31,923 bases of DNA from JBIIJL01 sp044233795 (GCA_044233795.1 JBIIJL010000017.1:1-31923); one strand, 5' to 3'; positions 8,394 through 17,202 are shown, numbered from the stretch's first letter. Numbers and translations are program-made. The notes: generated by a model from the sequence alone, not told the origin.

Positions 8394-9229
8394 TTATGCC
8401 ACCTCAATTTTGCAAACTCACCAGGGCAACTGAAATCAGAGAATCTGACAACATCGATAAGACGAATTGTTTGTACCAATTTTTTGTCCAAAACACCTAA
8501 AGAGGCGTATTTAGCATTCGATTGTATTTTTTCATCAATTTCTTTATACAGCCGCTTCTGACGCCATTTCCAGGCAAAATATCTCATTGAGCCTAGGTAG
8601 AATAGCTCGGTCTGTAAAGAATCCTCGCGCGCCAATACGTCATGTGAATACAAGGCATTAGGGCAGTATTTAATGGAAAACCCGGCAGCTCTTACCCGCC
8701 ATGAAAAATCCACATCTTCAATATACATAAAAAAGTGCTCATCAAAACCCCGAACACGATTAAAAACATGGCTCGGAATGAGCACGCAACAGCCAGAAGC
8801 CCACTTTGTTACCAGTGTGCTTGCATCATATTCTTTTGGATGCTCTTCTGGAAATTGGCTTGCCTCAATGAGACATGAATTATCCTGATCATGCGCTTGC
8901 ATCATATGATACAGACACAATGGGTGAAACCGACCATCAGGGTTAGTCAAGATGGCCGCTGTTGCACCATCTTTGCAGGCCTCTTTGAGGAGTCGATTGG
9001 CTCCTTTTGCAAATCCTTGATTACCAATCGTAGGGAGTTTAATCACGTTAAGACCAAGCCCCGGGTCAATGTCAATCAATTTGGACTCCTCTCCATGATC
9101 AACGTAATACACCATGAGAGAAATATCCTTAGAAACTTTATCCAAACTGGCAGACACTGAGTAAAGCCAATCCCGCAAGGTTTCCACACAGTTATTGTAA
9201 GTAATGAGACATATAGCAATTTTTTTCAT
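8390..9229 (-). CDS. Family 2 glycosyltransferase (rhamnosyltransferase-like)
   Basis: A 279-residue GT2 enzyme. It begins with IAICLITYNN, has the NPDG acidic motif in the first half, and has GFDEHFFMYIEDVDFSWR near residue 170, the signature of the WbbL-like rhamnosyltransferase subgroup, including the ED pair. Full length for the family. ATG at 9229 follows GGGAT. It should transfer an NDP-sugar to the growing lipid-linked chain in the cytoplasm. dTDP-sugars are plausible donors because rfbA and rfbC are in the same cluster, but rfbB and rfbD are not in view. The gene sits 21 bases after the GT-C-type protein and overlaps the next transferase by four bases. Confidence 0.87.
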   Translation of the reverse strand: MKKIAICLITYNNCVETLRDWLYSVSASLDKVSKDISLMVYYVDHGEESKLIDIDPGLGLNVIKLPTIGNQGFAKGANRLLKEACKDGATAAILTNPDGRFHPLCLYHMMQAHDQDNSCLIEASQFPEEHPKEYDASTLVTKWASGCCVLIPSHVFNRVRGFDEHFFMYIEDVDFSWRVRAAGFSIKYCPNALYSHDVLAREDSLQTELFYLGSMRYFAWKWRQKRLYKEIDEKIQSNAKYASLGVLDKKLVQTIRLIDVVRFSDFSCPGEFAKLRWHN

Positions 9230-9250
9230 TTTATCCCAATATCAGCAACG

Positions 9251-11176
9251 CTAAGGATGAGGAGTGACAGACGGCAAATAATATAACCGCATCATCAAAT
9301 CGCCGGACAATATTTTCCCATTTTTAATTAATACCCCATCAGGATAGTCGTGGGAAAATGACATCCATGCTGCACCCGCATCCCCAGGCCTACTATCTGG
9401 TGAGCTTAAATAAAAGCTAAAAAACTTGTGTTGTGAATTCGCAATAGGCGGGATGGGTAAATCAAAAAAAGCATTGTCGACAAGCTCCTTCACAGCAACC
9501 CTTTTTTTATATATCTCAGTGCCTTTTGCATCATATAGCAGGAAGTCAATATGTGTATGATTCATCCTTGCATAAGTTGCCATCTGAATTGATATTGTAT
9601 TTAAATTATTATGAGTGGCGGTAAATGTTTGTCGAATAACATCACCCTTAGTAATTTCCCCAACTGGTTTTTTCGCAACAGATCCAATCGACGTTAAGTT
9701 GATATTTCTATAGTAGTTATGATCAATCTTATTGACTAACCTTGGTGACAAATATTTTGGCGCTAATCCACAAAATAACGCCGGAATCAAAAAAATGCCC
9801 AATCCAACAATAAACCGAACGCGAAAATAAAATAAGCATGTTGCTTCATTTCTCGTTTGTAGCGTTCCTGAGGACTGAAACAATAAAATCAATAATGGTG
9901 AGAACAGGTAAACCATAAAAAAAGCGCTGACTAAGTTATGTTGATGTGAGGGCAAGACTTTGGAGATGGACAATGGAATTGCAAACAAATGGCTCAAGAG
10001 CCCTGCTTGCATCAAGGAAGCATCAACGCCATTCGCCCAGTGGTTCACCACCAATAGAATAAACTCACAGGCTCCCAGGGTCTCTATCAAATAGAATTTT
10101 TCAGTTTGATGAAGATAGATCGCAGACAACGCAAAAAAAGGGGTAAGGTATATCAACCACTGCGGATGCCATAAAACCGTTAAGAAAAAAACAGCAAAAG
10201 AGGTGATTGAAATAAAAACACTAATTTTTTGACGCTCGGCATCGTTGGTGGGATCTTTAACATATGCGTACAAACAGATAACAGTATAAACAATCACTAA
10301 GTAGGACCCGTGGCTTAGGTCATTAAGATATAGATTAGGAAGCGATTTTAATCTTGACCCAGCAACCCCCTGTCCAAATAATGTATAAACACGAAAAGCC
10401 TCACTATGCCAATAAATAGCAATTTCAATCGCAGAAACAAAGCCTGCAATCATAGCGTATTTGATAATATTTATTATTTTTTTTTCACTGAGCAACAACA
10501 GCGGGATAAAGATAACGAGAGGGAAAAATTTACAAGAAATTGCTATGGAAAAAGCGAAAGAAAACCATAGCAACTTTCTTTGAAGATAAAAATAAAACCC
10601 TACCATTGTTAAAAGAAGACCGATAACATCATATTGTCCCATAATAAAAACAGCGAAAATGGCAATTGGACTCGTAGCAAAGATCATGGCAGGGGATGTC
10701 GATTGTGAACTGCCGCTACTCGTTAACATCCGACTTACGTTGCTAAGCACACGCACTGTGGTAAAAAAACATATAACCAACAGTGCTTTTGACCAAAATA
10801 TATCCCAAAAATTAATGCCAAGATGACCATTAAACAATGGAACTGCTGAAGCAAGAGACTCAAGAATTTTTATGGGGAAATTCCAAAGAGCAAGAACTAC
10901 ATAAAGCGTCGGAAAATAATCATTACCAGAAAGCAATCGTTTATTCACCTCATAAAAATCAATAATATGACCATTGAGGTAACTAAATGACGATTGAACT
11001 GAATGCCAAAGATCACCATGCTGAAAACAGAGAAAGCAGAAGCTTAGAATCAACAGATAGAAAATGATGTCGATTTTATGCAACTTTGTATGAGCAAGTA
11101 ATTTAATATCTTTTTTTACTATGATACAGCCTCCTATAGCAAATTTCTTTCGATGACGGCACATTTCTGCATGCAA
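9251..11176 (-). CDS. Polytopic GT-C-type glycosyltransferase with C-terminal beta-rich domain
   Basis: A protein of up to 641 residues with about ten or more hydrophobic helices in residues 35-460. It resembles membrane GT-C mannosyl/glucosyltransferases that use polyprenyl-phosphate sugars. CKFFPLVIFIPLLLL and LWHPQWLIYLTPFF match the DUF2029/GT87-like pattern. Residues about 490-641 form a soluble beta-rich domain (NNLNTISIQMATYARMNHT), probably periplasmic. GtrA- and GtrB-like genes upstream make it a candidate for the third, transferase component of a Gtr-type branch-addition system. The start is uncertain: ATG codons at 11176 and 11164 have no ribosome binding site, while a perfect AGGAGG lies seven bases before an in-frame ATA at 11122-11120. 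No close homologue is recognised. Confidence 0.7.
   Translation of the reverse strand: MHAEMCRHRKKFAIGGCIIVKKDIKLLAHTKLHKIDIIFYLLILSFCFLCFQHGDLWHSVQSSFSYLNGHIIDFYEVNKRLLSGNDYFPTLYVVLALWNFPIKILESLASAVPLFNGHLGINFWDIFWSKALLVICFFTTVRVLSNVSRMLTSSGSSQSTSPAMIFATSPIAIFAVFIMGQYDVIGLLLTMVGFYFYLQRKLLWFSFAFSIAISCKFFPLVIFIPLLLLSEKKIINIIKYAMIAGFVSAIEIAIYWHSEAFRVYTLFGQGVAGSRLKSLPNLYLNDLSHGSYLVIVYTVICLYAYVKDPTNDAERQKISVFISITSFAVFFLTVLWHPQWLIYLTPFFALSAIYLHQTEKFYLIETLGACEFILLVVNHWANGVDASLMQAGLLSHLFAIPLSISKVLPSHQHNLVSAFFMVYLFSPLLILLFQSSGTLQTRNEATCLFYFRVRFIVGLGIFLIPALFCGLAPKYLSPRLVNKIDHNYYRNINLTSIGSVAKKPVGEITKGDVIRQTFTATHNNLNTISIQMATYARMNHTHIDFLLYDAKGTEIYKKRVAVKELVDNAFFDLPIPPIANSQHKFFSFYLSSPDSRPGDAGAAWMSFSHDYPDGVLIKNGKILSGDLMMRLYYLPSVTPHP
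11130..11135 (-). promoter_or_regulatory. Strong Shine-Dalgarno (AGGAGG) inside the predicted N-terminus
   Basis: Minus-strand AGGAGG at 11135-11130 is followed seven bases later by ATA-GTA-AAA in the frame of the GT-C gene. No ATG, GTG or TTG lies at usable distance. Either translation starts at a rare ATA codon, which would remove 18 residues from the listed protein, or the site is chance. Confidence 0.5.
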
Positions 11177-11266
11177 ATATTAACATGAAAAACCGCGTTT
11201 TTTGCTAACGATATTCTATTTAATACTTAGGCTTTTATTTTTAATCAACCCATCTTTTCACACATA

Positions 11267-12472
11267 CTATGATTGTAATAATTTTCCTATTTTTTTAATT
11301 AGTTTATATGGATCAATGACGAAGTTATCTTGGCCCCAACATGGAGAATTCCCCTTCACCAAAGGATCACAAATCTGGCAATCAAACTCTAATTCAAAAA
11401 TAGCAAATAAATATGCACAATAGATAGGGAACCGTGAAGGACTGAAAATGAGTGTTTTCGATTGCGGAGACATAAAAATCGCATTGGTAACAGAAGATCC
11501 ATCAATAGTGATTAAATATCGTGCTCGCGCCATTATATTGATTTTTTCAATAAAATTAAAATCCTCCATGCAAATTTTCTTGAAATTATAGCGATCACAT
11601 AAGATTGCCTCTATTTCCAATTGGTTTTCAATGTTACGGCAACCGGTTCTATCTCTAGAAATATAAATCCTGTCATGCTCCCATTGAAACGCCGTATCAT
11701 AAAAATATTGCTTGAGTTGCATAATTGCGAGGGGAAGAATCTGCGGATGAAGTTTCATTTGCGAGGGCATAATGATTTCATCAAATGCGTTTCCTGTATC
11801 CTCTAAAACAATACAATTTTCTGGTCGAATATTTAACGCCTCAATGCAAGGTGAGATATGCTGATAGTAATCATAACCAGCGGTTTTTTGAGGTGGTGGT
11901 AAAATAACAGGATGCTGCGCTAATTGCTCCTTTAGAAAAAACAACCTTGGATAGGCCTCTATAATAAAATGGGTGAAATTGTAAAAATAATGATCGAACC
12001 AAAAGAGTGCCGGAGCACTTGTCTTTACTTTAAACGGGAGAGCATTTTTTGTACGAAAATGACAAAGCTCTTTATAAAACCTTCGCAAAATACGTGTGTT
12101 TTTCAAAAAAGGATGTGCTCTCTCAAAAAGAAATTTACTGAGTACTTTCTCACGATTAAATGGTCTGGCTTCCAGAAATCCATCAATGTCACGTATCGTA
12201 TTCAACCCCTCTCGAACAGGAAGGTCCTCTTGATAAGGAACCCCAAAAGGCGAGATCAGCGCGTTTTTTAAATTGAAAACAAGAGGTTCTGTTATTCTCA
12301 TCTCAAATGTTCTTGCATTAAAATCTTCTTCTTGACGCTCTTGCTGAGAAATACGCAAATAATCTTTATTAAAAAAATCAAAACTAGAGGGTCCTTGCAT
12401 TTGGTTCATCAGGCTTTGATAAAGAGGCTTATCTAATTCCTCTGGATTAAAATTGAATTTTAATATAGTCAT
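11267..12472 (-). CDS. Family 61 glycosyltransferase
   Basis: A 401-residue protein with the GT61 (DUF563) pattern. A central YNFTHFIIEAYPRLFFL motif is followed by RIYISRDR and, near the C-terminus, a DGSSVTNAIFM stretch where other GT61 members have HGAGLTN. No signal peptide or membrane helix is visible, so it is likely cytosolic. ATG at 12472 has GGA seven bases upstream. It lies 17 bases after the TPP-dependent enzyme in the same direction and about 90 bases before the GT-C gene, so probably in one transcript. GT61 covers diverse transferases and the donor cannot be predicted. The altered HGAG motif may affect activity or reflect subfamily divergence. Confidence 0.8.
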   Translation of the reverse strand: MTILKFNFNPEELDKPLYQSLMNQMQGPSSFDFFNKDYLRISQQERQEEDFNARTFEMRITEPLVFNLKNALISPFGVPYQEDLPVREGLNTIRDIDGFLEARPFNREKVLSKFLFERAHPFLKNTRILRRFYKELCHFRTKNALPFKVKTSAPALFWFDHYFYNFTHFIIEAYPRLFFLKEQLAQHPVILPPPQKTAGYDYYQHISPCIEALNIRPENCIVLEDTGNAFDEIIMPSQMKLHPQILPLAIMQLKQYFYDTAFQWEHDRIYISRDRTGCRNIENQLEIEAILCDRYNFKKICMEDFNFIEKINIMARARYLITIDGSSVTNAIFMSPQSKTLIFSPSRFPIYCAYLFAIFELEFDCQICDPLVKGNSPCWGQDNFVIDPYKLIKKIGKLLQS

Positions 12473-12489
12473 AAATCAATCCGCATTCC

Positions 12490-14337
12490 CTATGTAATTC
12501 TCTCAGATTTCAAATGTAAACCAATCAACATATTTTCCCTAAGTTCGCTTCGAGACAACAACGGTGTCAAATCTTCCAATGGTGGAGAGATAATTGTTCC
12601 ATCCTTTTGTAAAGACAAAGACAGCTTCGGAAAAAATAATTGCTCTTTGTGAATAAAAACCTCGCAGACAATCGGCCCTTCACATTGTAACACCCTAGGA
12701 ATAACTAACTCGAAATCAGACCATGTCTTTATTGTAAATGAGGGGATATCAAAAGCAGCAGCCAGTGCACTATAATTAGGGCAACTCACGCCAGAGCCTT
12801 TATCAGTTCCTGAATATCTACCAGAAAACAACGCTTTCTGCGTATGCTTTATCATCAAATAACCATCATTGTTAAAAATAAATATCTTGATAGGTAATTG
12901 ATGATGAACTATTGTTTGTAGTTCCTGTAAATTTAACATCATGCCACCATCACAATTTAGGCAAATGACCTCCCCTTTATCTGTTGCAAAAGATGCCCCA
13001 ATTGCACCAGGTAAACCATACCCCATTTCGCCCAAACCTGTAGACGTCATCAAGCGCTGCCCCTTCTTCAGTGACAACACTTGATGACCACTAAGTAAAG
13101 CCGTACCCATATCAGTCACGATAATCTGCTTTGCAGAAAAATATTGTGATAGTTTTTGCATAAAAGGATACGAATTTATGAACCCATCTGTATCGGGATG
13201 CTCAACCGCATTTACAATTGGATACCTATCTTTATACTTTTTGCATTGTTCGATCCAGCTGGAATTATTAAAAATGAGGCTCTTATCTTCTTGTAACAAT
13301 CGATTTAAGACTGCCTCAATAAACAATTTCGCATCTAAAAGGATCGGGAGATGAACTCTGTCAATATGTTTGAGTACTTCTTGAGTATCAACTTCAACCA
13401 CAGCTAGAGTTGCGTCACGTGCAAACTCACTTAAATCATAACCAATTTGGGGAATTGCAAGCCTTGTTCCTATAGTAAGCAAAAAATCACTATTCTGTAA
13501 GATAAAGTTAGCAGCCCGCTGGCCATAGACCCCTGCTCGCCCAAAAACCAATGGATGCTCTGAATCAATCATATCAATGCCAGCCCAAGAGACTAACACG
13601 GGGCATTGAAGTCGCTCCACTAAAAGCTCAAGGTGCTCAACAGCTCCGGCCAAACGTATCCCATGACCTAACCAAATAACGGGTCGTTTAGCCTGCTTAA
13701 GCAAGGAAATGACTTCCGCGGCAGCATCGGCTGGTGAGGTAATTAGCTTTTCAAGGAGCGGCTCATGTGGCACTATTTCAAGCTCCGAAGGCAAAGCCAG
13801 ATCACCTTCTTCAATAGATGCAGCTTGTATATTTAGAGGAAAGTCCAACCAGCATGGACCAGGCTTCCCCGTTTTAGCAAAAAAATATGCTTTTTCTAGC
13901 TCCAGTTTAGTCTCTTCAGGCTTGAGAACTCTTGATGAGTACTTTGTAACTTTTTTTACCATTTCAACACAATCATATCCCTGAATACCCCATATTCTCA
14001 ATGGGTTTTTTTCATCCGTATATTTCGAATTTTCATTTCCAGAAATAACAATACCAGGGATTGAGTCCATCCAAGCGCTTACCACACCAGTAACTGCATT
14101 GGTTGATCCGGCCCCTGTTGTGACAATGGCAGCTGATATTATACCGCTCGTCCGAAAATACGTTTGCATAGCAATGCAGGCTGCTTGCTCATGATGAACA
14201 CAAATAATTTCTGTGTATCCTTTTTGCATTATGGAATCAAAAATATGAGCATTACCAGAACCAATTATACCGAAAACATGGCGTATACCTTTTTCCTGTA
14301 GAAAATCGGCAATAATATCACTGACTTTTTTTCTCAT
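12490..14337 (-). CDS. Acetolactate-synthase-like TPP enzyme, candidate branched-sugar acyltransferase (YerE-type)
   Basis: A 615-residue thiamine-diphosphate enzyme of the acetohydroxyacid synthase/pyruvate oxidase superfamily. Glu50 in VHHEQAA is the conserved activator of the TPP aminopyrimidine. The central domain (about 200-345) is the regulatory/FAD-type domain. The C-terminal domain has the metal/TPP-binding motif as CDGG (462-465) with NN at 489-490; the usual first Gly is Cys here. Slightly longer than YerE (about 560 residues), which adds an acetyl unit from pyruvate to CDP-4-keto-3,6-dideoxyglucose. The start overlaps the aldolase stop by four bases (ATGA), and the CDP-sugar genes are in the same cluster. 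I infer that it decarboxylates a 2-oxo acid, pyruvate or the aldolase product, and adds the acyl unit to a keto-sugar. True acetolactate synthase is unlikely: no small subunit or ilv gene is present. Confidence 0.8.
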   Translation of the reverse strand: MRKKVSDIIADFLQEKGIRHVFGIIGSGNAHIFDSIMQKGYTEIICVHHEQAACIAMQTYFRTSGIISAAIVTTGAGSTNAVTGVVSAWMDSIPGIVISGNENSKYTDEKNPLRIWGIQGYDCVEMVKKVTKYSSRVLKPEETKLELEKAYFFAKTGKPGPCWLDFPLNIQAASIEEGDLALPSELEIVPHEPLLEKLITSPADAAAEVISLLKQAKRPVIWLGHGIRLAGAVEHLELLVERLQCPVLVSWAGIDMIDSEHPLVFGRAGVYGQRAANFILQNSDFLLTIGTRLAIPQIGYDLSEFARDATLAVVEVDTQEVLKHIDRVHLPILLDAKLFIEAVLNRLLQEDKSLIFNNSSWIEQCKKYKDRYPIVNAVEHPDTDGFINSYPFMQKLSQYFSAKQIIVTDMGTALLSGHQVLSLKKGQRLMTSTGLGEMGYGLPGAIGASFATDKGEVICLNCDGGMMLNLQELQTIVHHQLPIKIFIFNNDGYLMIKHTQKALFSGRYSGTDKGSGVSCPNYSALAAAFDIPSFTIKTWSDFELVIPRVLQCEGPIVCEVFIHKEQLFFPKLSLSLQKDGTIISPPLEDLTPLLSRSELRENMLIGLHLKSERIT

Positions 14338-15380
14338 TTAGAACACCCATCCATACACTCTTTCTTAGCCTTATTCGCCGACCGAGTCGATAGAGCGGAG
14401 GCTACTTCAATAATAATATCCTCTTGACCTGCGATAATTTTTCGACGCCCTAATTCAAAAAAAATGTCCCTAGGATCAACATCAAATTTTTTTGCTAGTC
14501 GAGTGACTGGCTTTGCGAAGCCAGAAAAAACCCCAGCCAAACCACTAACGATGCTGAGAGAATTGATTGCAGGGATACTCTCAATCAATAACGCTTCAGC
14601 AAGATCTGCGGTATCGAGTAATTTGTAAAAATCTATATTTGTTTTATATCCCAGCCGCTCCAAAACACCTACCAAAACTTCAAGCTGAGCATTACCGGCC
14701 CCCGCACCAAATCCACGAGAACAACCATCCAACATAGACGCCCCGGATTCAATCGCAGCTAGAGAGTTTGCAATAGCCATTCCAAGATTATTGTGGGCAT
14801 GAAACCCCACTGGAATAGAAAGCACCTCAACCAAAATCCTAACTCTCTCCATAACATCCTGGGGTAAAAAATGACCTGCAGAATCCATAAAGATGATCCC
14901 TTCAGCACCATAGTTTTGCATCTTAAGAGCTTCGTCAGCGAGAATTTCTTTCGAGACCATATGAGACATCATCAATACACCATATACAATCTTGCCTCGA
15001 CTAACGGCATATTGAATATGGCGCTCGGTGATATCAGCTTCTGAGCAGTGGGAGGCAACCCTAACAACGTCAACGCCTTCATCTAGCGCCGGTTTAAGAT
15101 CCTTTTCAATGGTTGCAAAACCTGGAATGACATGAATACCTAACAATGAAGTTTTAAGATTTTGTCGTGCAATCCTAATAGCAGAAATATCTTCTATTTT
15201 TGATATCCCTAACTGCAAGGAAGAGGCGCCTATACCGTTACCATGACCAACTTCCACAATGGGGATACCTGCCGCATCTGCCGATGCACAATAAGCAGCA
15301 ATTTGACCTGCATCAAGCTGGTGGCTAATGGCATGATTGCCGTCACGTAAAGTTGGATCACTAATCAAGATTGAATTCAT
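14334..15380 (-). CDS. 4-hydroxy-2-oxovalerate aldolase-like enzyme (DmpG/MhpE/BphI family)
   Basis: A 348-residue class II pyruvate aldolase. DPTLRDGNHAISHQ (residues 8-21) gives catalytic Arg12, metal ligand Asp13 and His16; HAH at 194-196 gives the other metal ligands. The C-terminal helical part with AGQED matches DmpG. ATG at 15380 is chosen because GGAGG lies nine bases upstream and the protein then aligns with DmpG; an upstream ATG would only add ten unrelated residues. It overlaps the dehydrogenase by 20 bases and the TPP enzyme by four. Family reaction: reversible cleavage of 4-hydroxy-2-oxopentanoate to pyruvate and acetaldehyde. With no catabolic genes nearby I infer the condensing direction. 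Phe285 (GVFSGF) stands where DmpG/BphI have a catalytic Tyr (GVYSSF). Confidence 0.9.
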   Translation of the reverse strand: MNSILISDPTLRDGNHAISHQLDAGQIAAYCASADAAGIPIVEVGHGNGIGASSLQLGISKIEDISAIRIARQNLKTSLLGIHVIPGFATIEKDLKPALDEGVDVVRVASHCSEADITERHIQYAVSRGKIVYGVLMMSHMVSKEILADEALKMQNYGAEGIIFMDSAGHFLPQDVMERVRILVEVLSIPVGFHAHNNLGMAIANSLAAIESGASMLDGCSRGFGAGAGNAQLEVLVGVLERLGYKTNIDFYKLLDTADLAEALLIESIPAINSLSIVSGLAGVFSGFAKPVTRLAKKFDVDPRDIFFELGRRKIIAGQEDIIIEVASALSTRSANKAKKECMDGCSK

Positions 15381-16272
15381 ATGCTTTTTCCTCCACCACG
15401 TCATATGCACATTTATTTAGCGCATATTTTTCAGCAACCACCAGCGCCGCGCAGTTAATAATATCTAGATTTCCAGCATACGCAGGAAGGTAGTCACCAA
15501 GCCCCACCATTCGGACCATTACAACAATGCGCTCATTTTCTATAGTAGGGGCCACGAGTAACTCATACCCTGGCGCATACTTCTGAACCTGTTGCACAAT
15601 ATCATTCATAACCTTTTTTAGTGCCTCAATATTAGGATTCATCACTTTTGCAAGTACTGTTGTTTGCATATTAATACATGGATCGGCAGGATTAAGATTT
15701 AAAATTGCTTTCGCTATTTTGGCGCCAGAAAACACCCGGAGGGCTTGCTCCGTCGTATGAATATACTCATCTAAGTTTGATCGAGTAGCAGGACCGGCAC
15801 TTCGAGAAGCAATGCTTGATATCACTTCTATATAGTCAATTTTTTGATGAACAAGTGCTATTGCATGAGCGATAGGAACCGCCGCTTGCCCCCCACAGCT
15901 AATCATGTTTACATTTTTTTGTGAAATAGCAAGTCCCGCATTAACAACCGGCGCGCACATTATACCTGTTTTTGCGGGCGTTAAATCGATGACAAATTTA
16001 CCTAACTTTTCCAAGATCGGGGCATGCTCAAGATGTGATTGGGCAGATGTTGCATCAAAAACAATGTCGCAACTTGTAGGATTCTGCTCAATATAGCGAA
16101 TACCTTCATCCGATACGAGAACCCCTAGTGAATGAGCTTTTTTCATTCCCAGAGAGCCGATATTACGACCCACAAAAGCGGTACACTCTAAAAAAGGAGA
16201 ACGCCTTACTTTTATCAACAAATCTGTGCCAATATTTCCGCTTCCCAAGATTACAACTTTCGATTTTTTCAT
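15361..16272 (-). CDS. Acetaldehyde dehydrogenase (acylating), DmpF/MhpF family
   Basis: A 303-residue NAD-dependent acylating aldehyde dehydrogenase. The Rossmann motif GSGNIGTDL is at residues 10-18, catalytic Cys126 is in MISCGGQA, and SAGPATRSN and PAYAGNLDI match DmpF closely. ATG at 16272 is chosen because the protein then begins like DmpF; an ATG at 16314 would add 14 unrelated residues. In catabolism DmpF takes acetaldehyde from DmpG and makes acetyl-CoA. The reaction is reversible, and DmpF/DmpG form a channelled complex. The gene overlaps the aldolase by 20 bases, so complex formation is plausible. I infer it supplies acetaldehyde from acetyl-CoA and NADH. Confidence 0.9.
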   Translation of the reverse strand: MKKSKVVILGSGNIGTDLLIKVRRSPFLECTAFVGRNIGSLGMKKAHSLGVLVSDEGIRYIEQNPTSCDIVFDATSAQSHLEHAPILEKLGKFVIDLTPAKTGIMCAPVVNAGLAISQKNVNMISCGGQAAVPIAHAIALVHQKIDYIEVISSIASRSAGPATRSNLDEYIHTTEQALRVFSGAKIAKAILNLNPADPCINMQTTVLAKVMNPNIEALKKVMNDIVQQVQKYAPGYELLVAPTIENERIVVMVRMVGLGDYLPAYAGNLDIINCAALVVAEKYALNKCAYDVVEEKAYEFNLD

Positions 16273-16368
16273 GGAAATTTCACATATAATAGTAAATTGA
16301 AAATCTCTCTGCATCTCAGCATAAAAACGTGGCGTAACCCCTGCTCTGCTAAAAGGTGTGCTAAATAA

Positions 16369-17202
16369 TCAGCTAGTCGTTGCTTTCCCATGTTTCAAAT
16401 TCCATGCTTTTGTTAAATGTATTGCTTGCTTAAGGTTCATATGCACCCGAAGCCCCAACTCTTGTTTTGCCCGCGAAATATCTGGAACATAACGCTCTGC
16501 AGGCTCCCTCGATAAGATCTTACCCACTTGCACTTCAACTGCTGGCGCAACAATTTCTCCAACCAAATGTGCAAGCTCTTTTATTGTGAGAGACTCTTCC
16601 GATCCAACATTATAAGGTCGCATGGTTTGCCCGCGAAAAAGAATCGTCCATAACCAAATTACAAGATCCGCTGCATAAAGGTAAGACCGGTAAGAAGTGC
16701 CATCACCTAGCACGCGAATTGGGCCTCCCTGCAAACCATCACGAATGAAATTACCAATAGCAAAGTGCGCGTCTAGTGGCAGATGAGGCCCAACAAAAGC
16801 AAAGCAACGTGCTATTTTAATATTTAAGTGATGCTCCTCTGCATATTGCTGACACAGCTTTTCCGCAGCTCGCTTACCGGCGGCATAGGCTGAGGGTTTA
16901 TCCTCTAAGGGCACCGCTTTTTCCAAGTACTCTTCAGGCATTTTGAGCAAATCAAAAGGCTGTTTTCCATAAACTGCCCCAGAGCTCACAAAGAGGCAGG
17001 CTTTGACTTTAGCCAATCTTGCAAACTCTAATACACGCGCACTTCCTTCAACAACCGAATCAAACATCACTTGAGGCTGATGCTGATTTAAATTATCACT
17101 CGCCTCGGTAGCCGCATGAATCACATACGCGAATGCCCCCTCGGGAAAAATAAAACTTGTCACATCGCCTTGATAAAATTCTAGCGATTTCTCTTGAAAC
17201 AA
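16369..17202 (-). CDS. NAD-dependent epimerase/dehydratase lacking its N-terminus (probable pseudogene)
   Basis: A 277-residue remainder of an extended SDR. It has the substrate-side features of this O-antigen epimerase subfamily (VIHAATEAS, SSGAVYG, YAAGK with the Tyr/Lys pair, ARCFAFVGPHLPLDAHFAIG, YRSYLYAADL) but begins at the second half of the Rossmann fold. The GxxGxxG NAD-binding loop and about 50 residues are missing. Family-like sequence (CPHLFQEKS) continues upstream to 17211 and then meets a stop. The only start is TTG at 17202, with no clear ribosome binding site. The missing part coincides with the broken end of the GtrB-like gene, whose shifted frame overlaps to 17096. Probably inactive. 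It could have been the reductase or epimerase of the branched sugar. Confidence 0.75.
   Translation of the reverse strand: MFQEKSLEFYQGDVTSFIFPEGAFAYVIHAATEASDNLNQHQPQVMFDSVVEGSARVLEFARLAKVKACLFVSSGAVYGKQPFDLLKMPEEYLEKAVPLEDKPSAYAAGKRAAEKLCQQYAEEHHLNIKIARCFAFVGPHLPLDAHFAIGNFIRDGLQGGPIRVLGDGTSYRSYLYAADLVIWLWTILFRGQTMRPYNVGSEESLTIKELAHLVGEIVAPAVEVQVGKILSREPAERYVPDISRAKQELGLRVHMNLKQAIHLTKAWNLKHGKATTS

Noticed and set aside
8142..8561. Plus-strand open frame of 139 codons
   Set aside because: It lies antisense across two well-supported glycosyltransferase genes, has low-complexity-like composition and matches no family pattern; best explained as a shadow frame.
11188..11208. A/T-rich inverted repeat around a CGCG core, possible terminator
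   Set aside because: The stem is mostly A-T pairs with a mismatch by the core, and it sits between two genes of one leftward run; not convincing as an intrinsic terminator.
12490..14337. Reading this gene as housekeeping acetolactate synthase
   Set aside because: No regulatory subunit or ilv genes nearby, and it is coupled to the aldolase inside a polysaccharide cluster.
17096..17202. Overlap of the GtrB-like gene and the epimerase as ordinary translational coupling
   Set aside because: The overlap is 107 bases, the transferase tail there has no family resemblance, and both proteins miss conserved parts exactly at this point.
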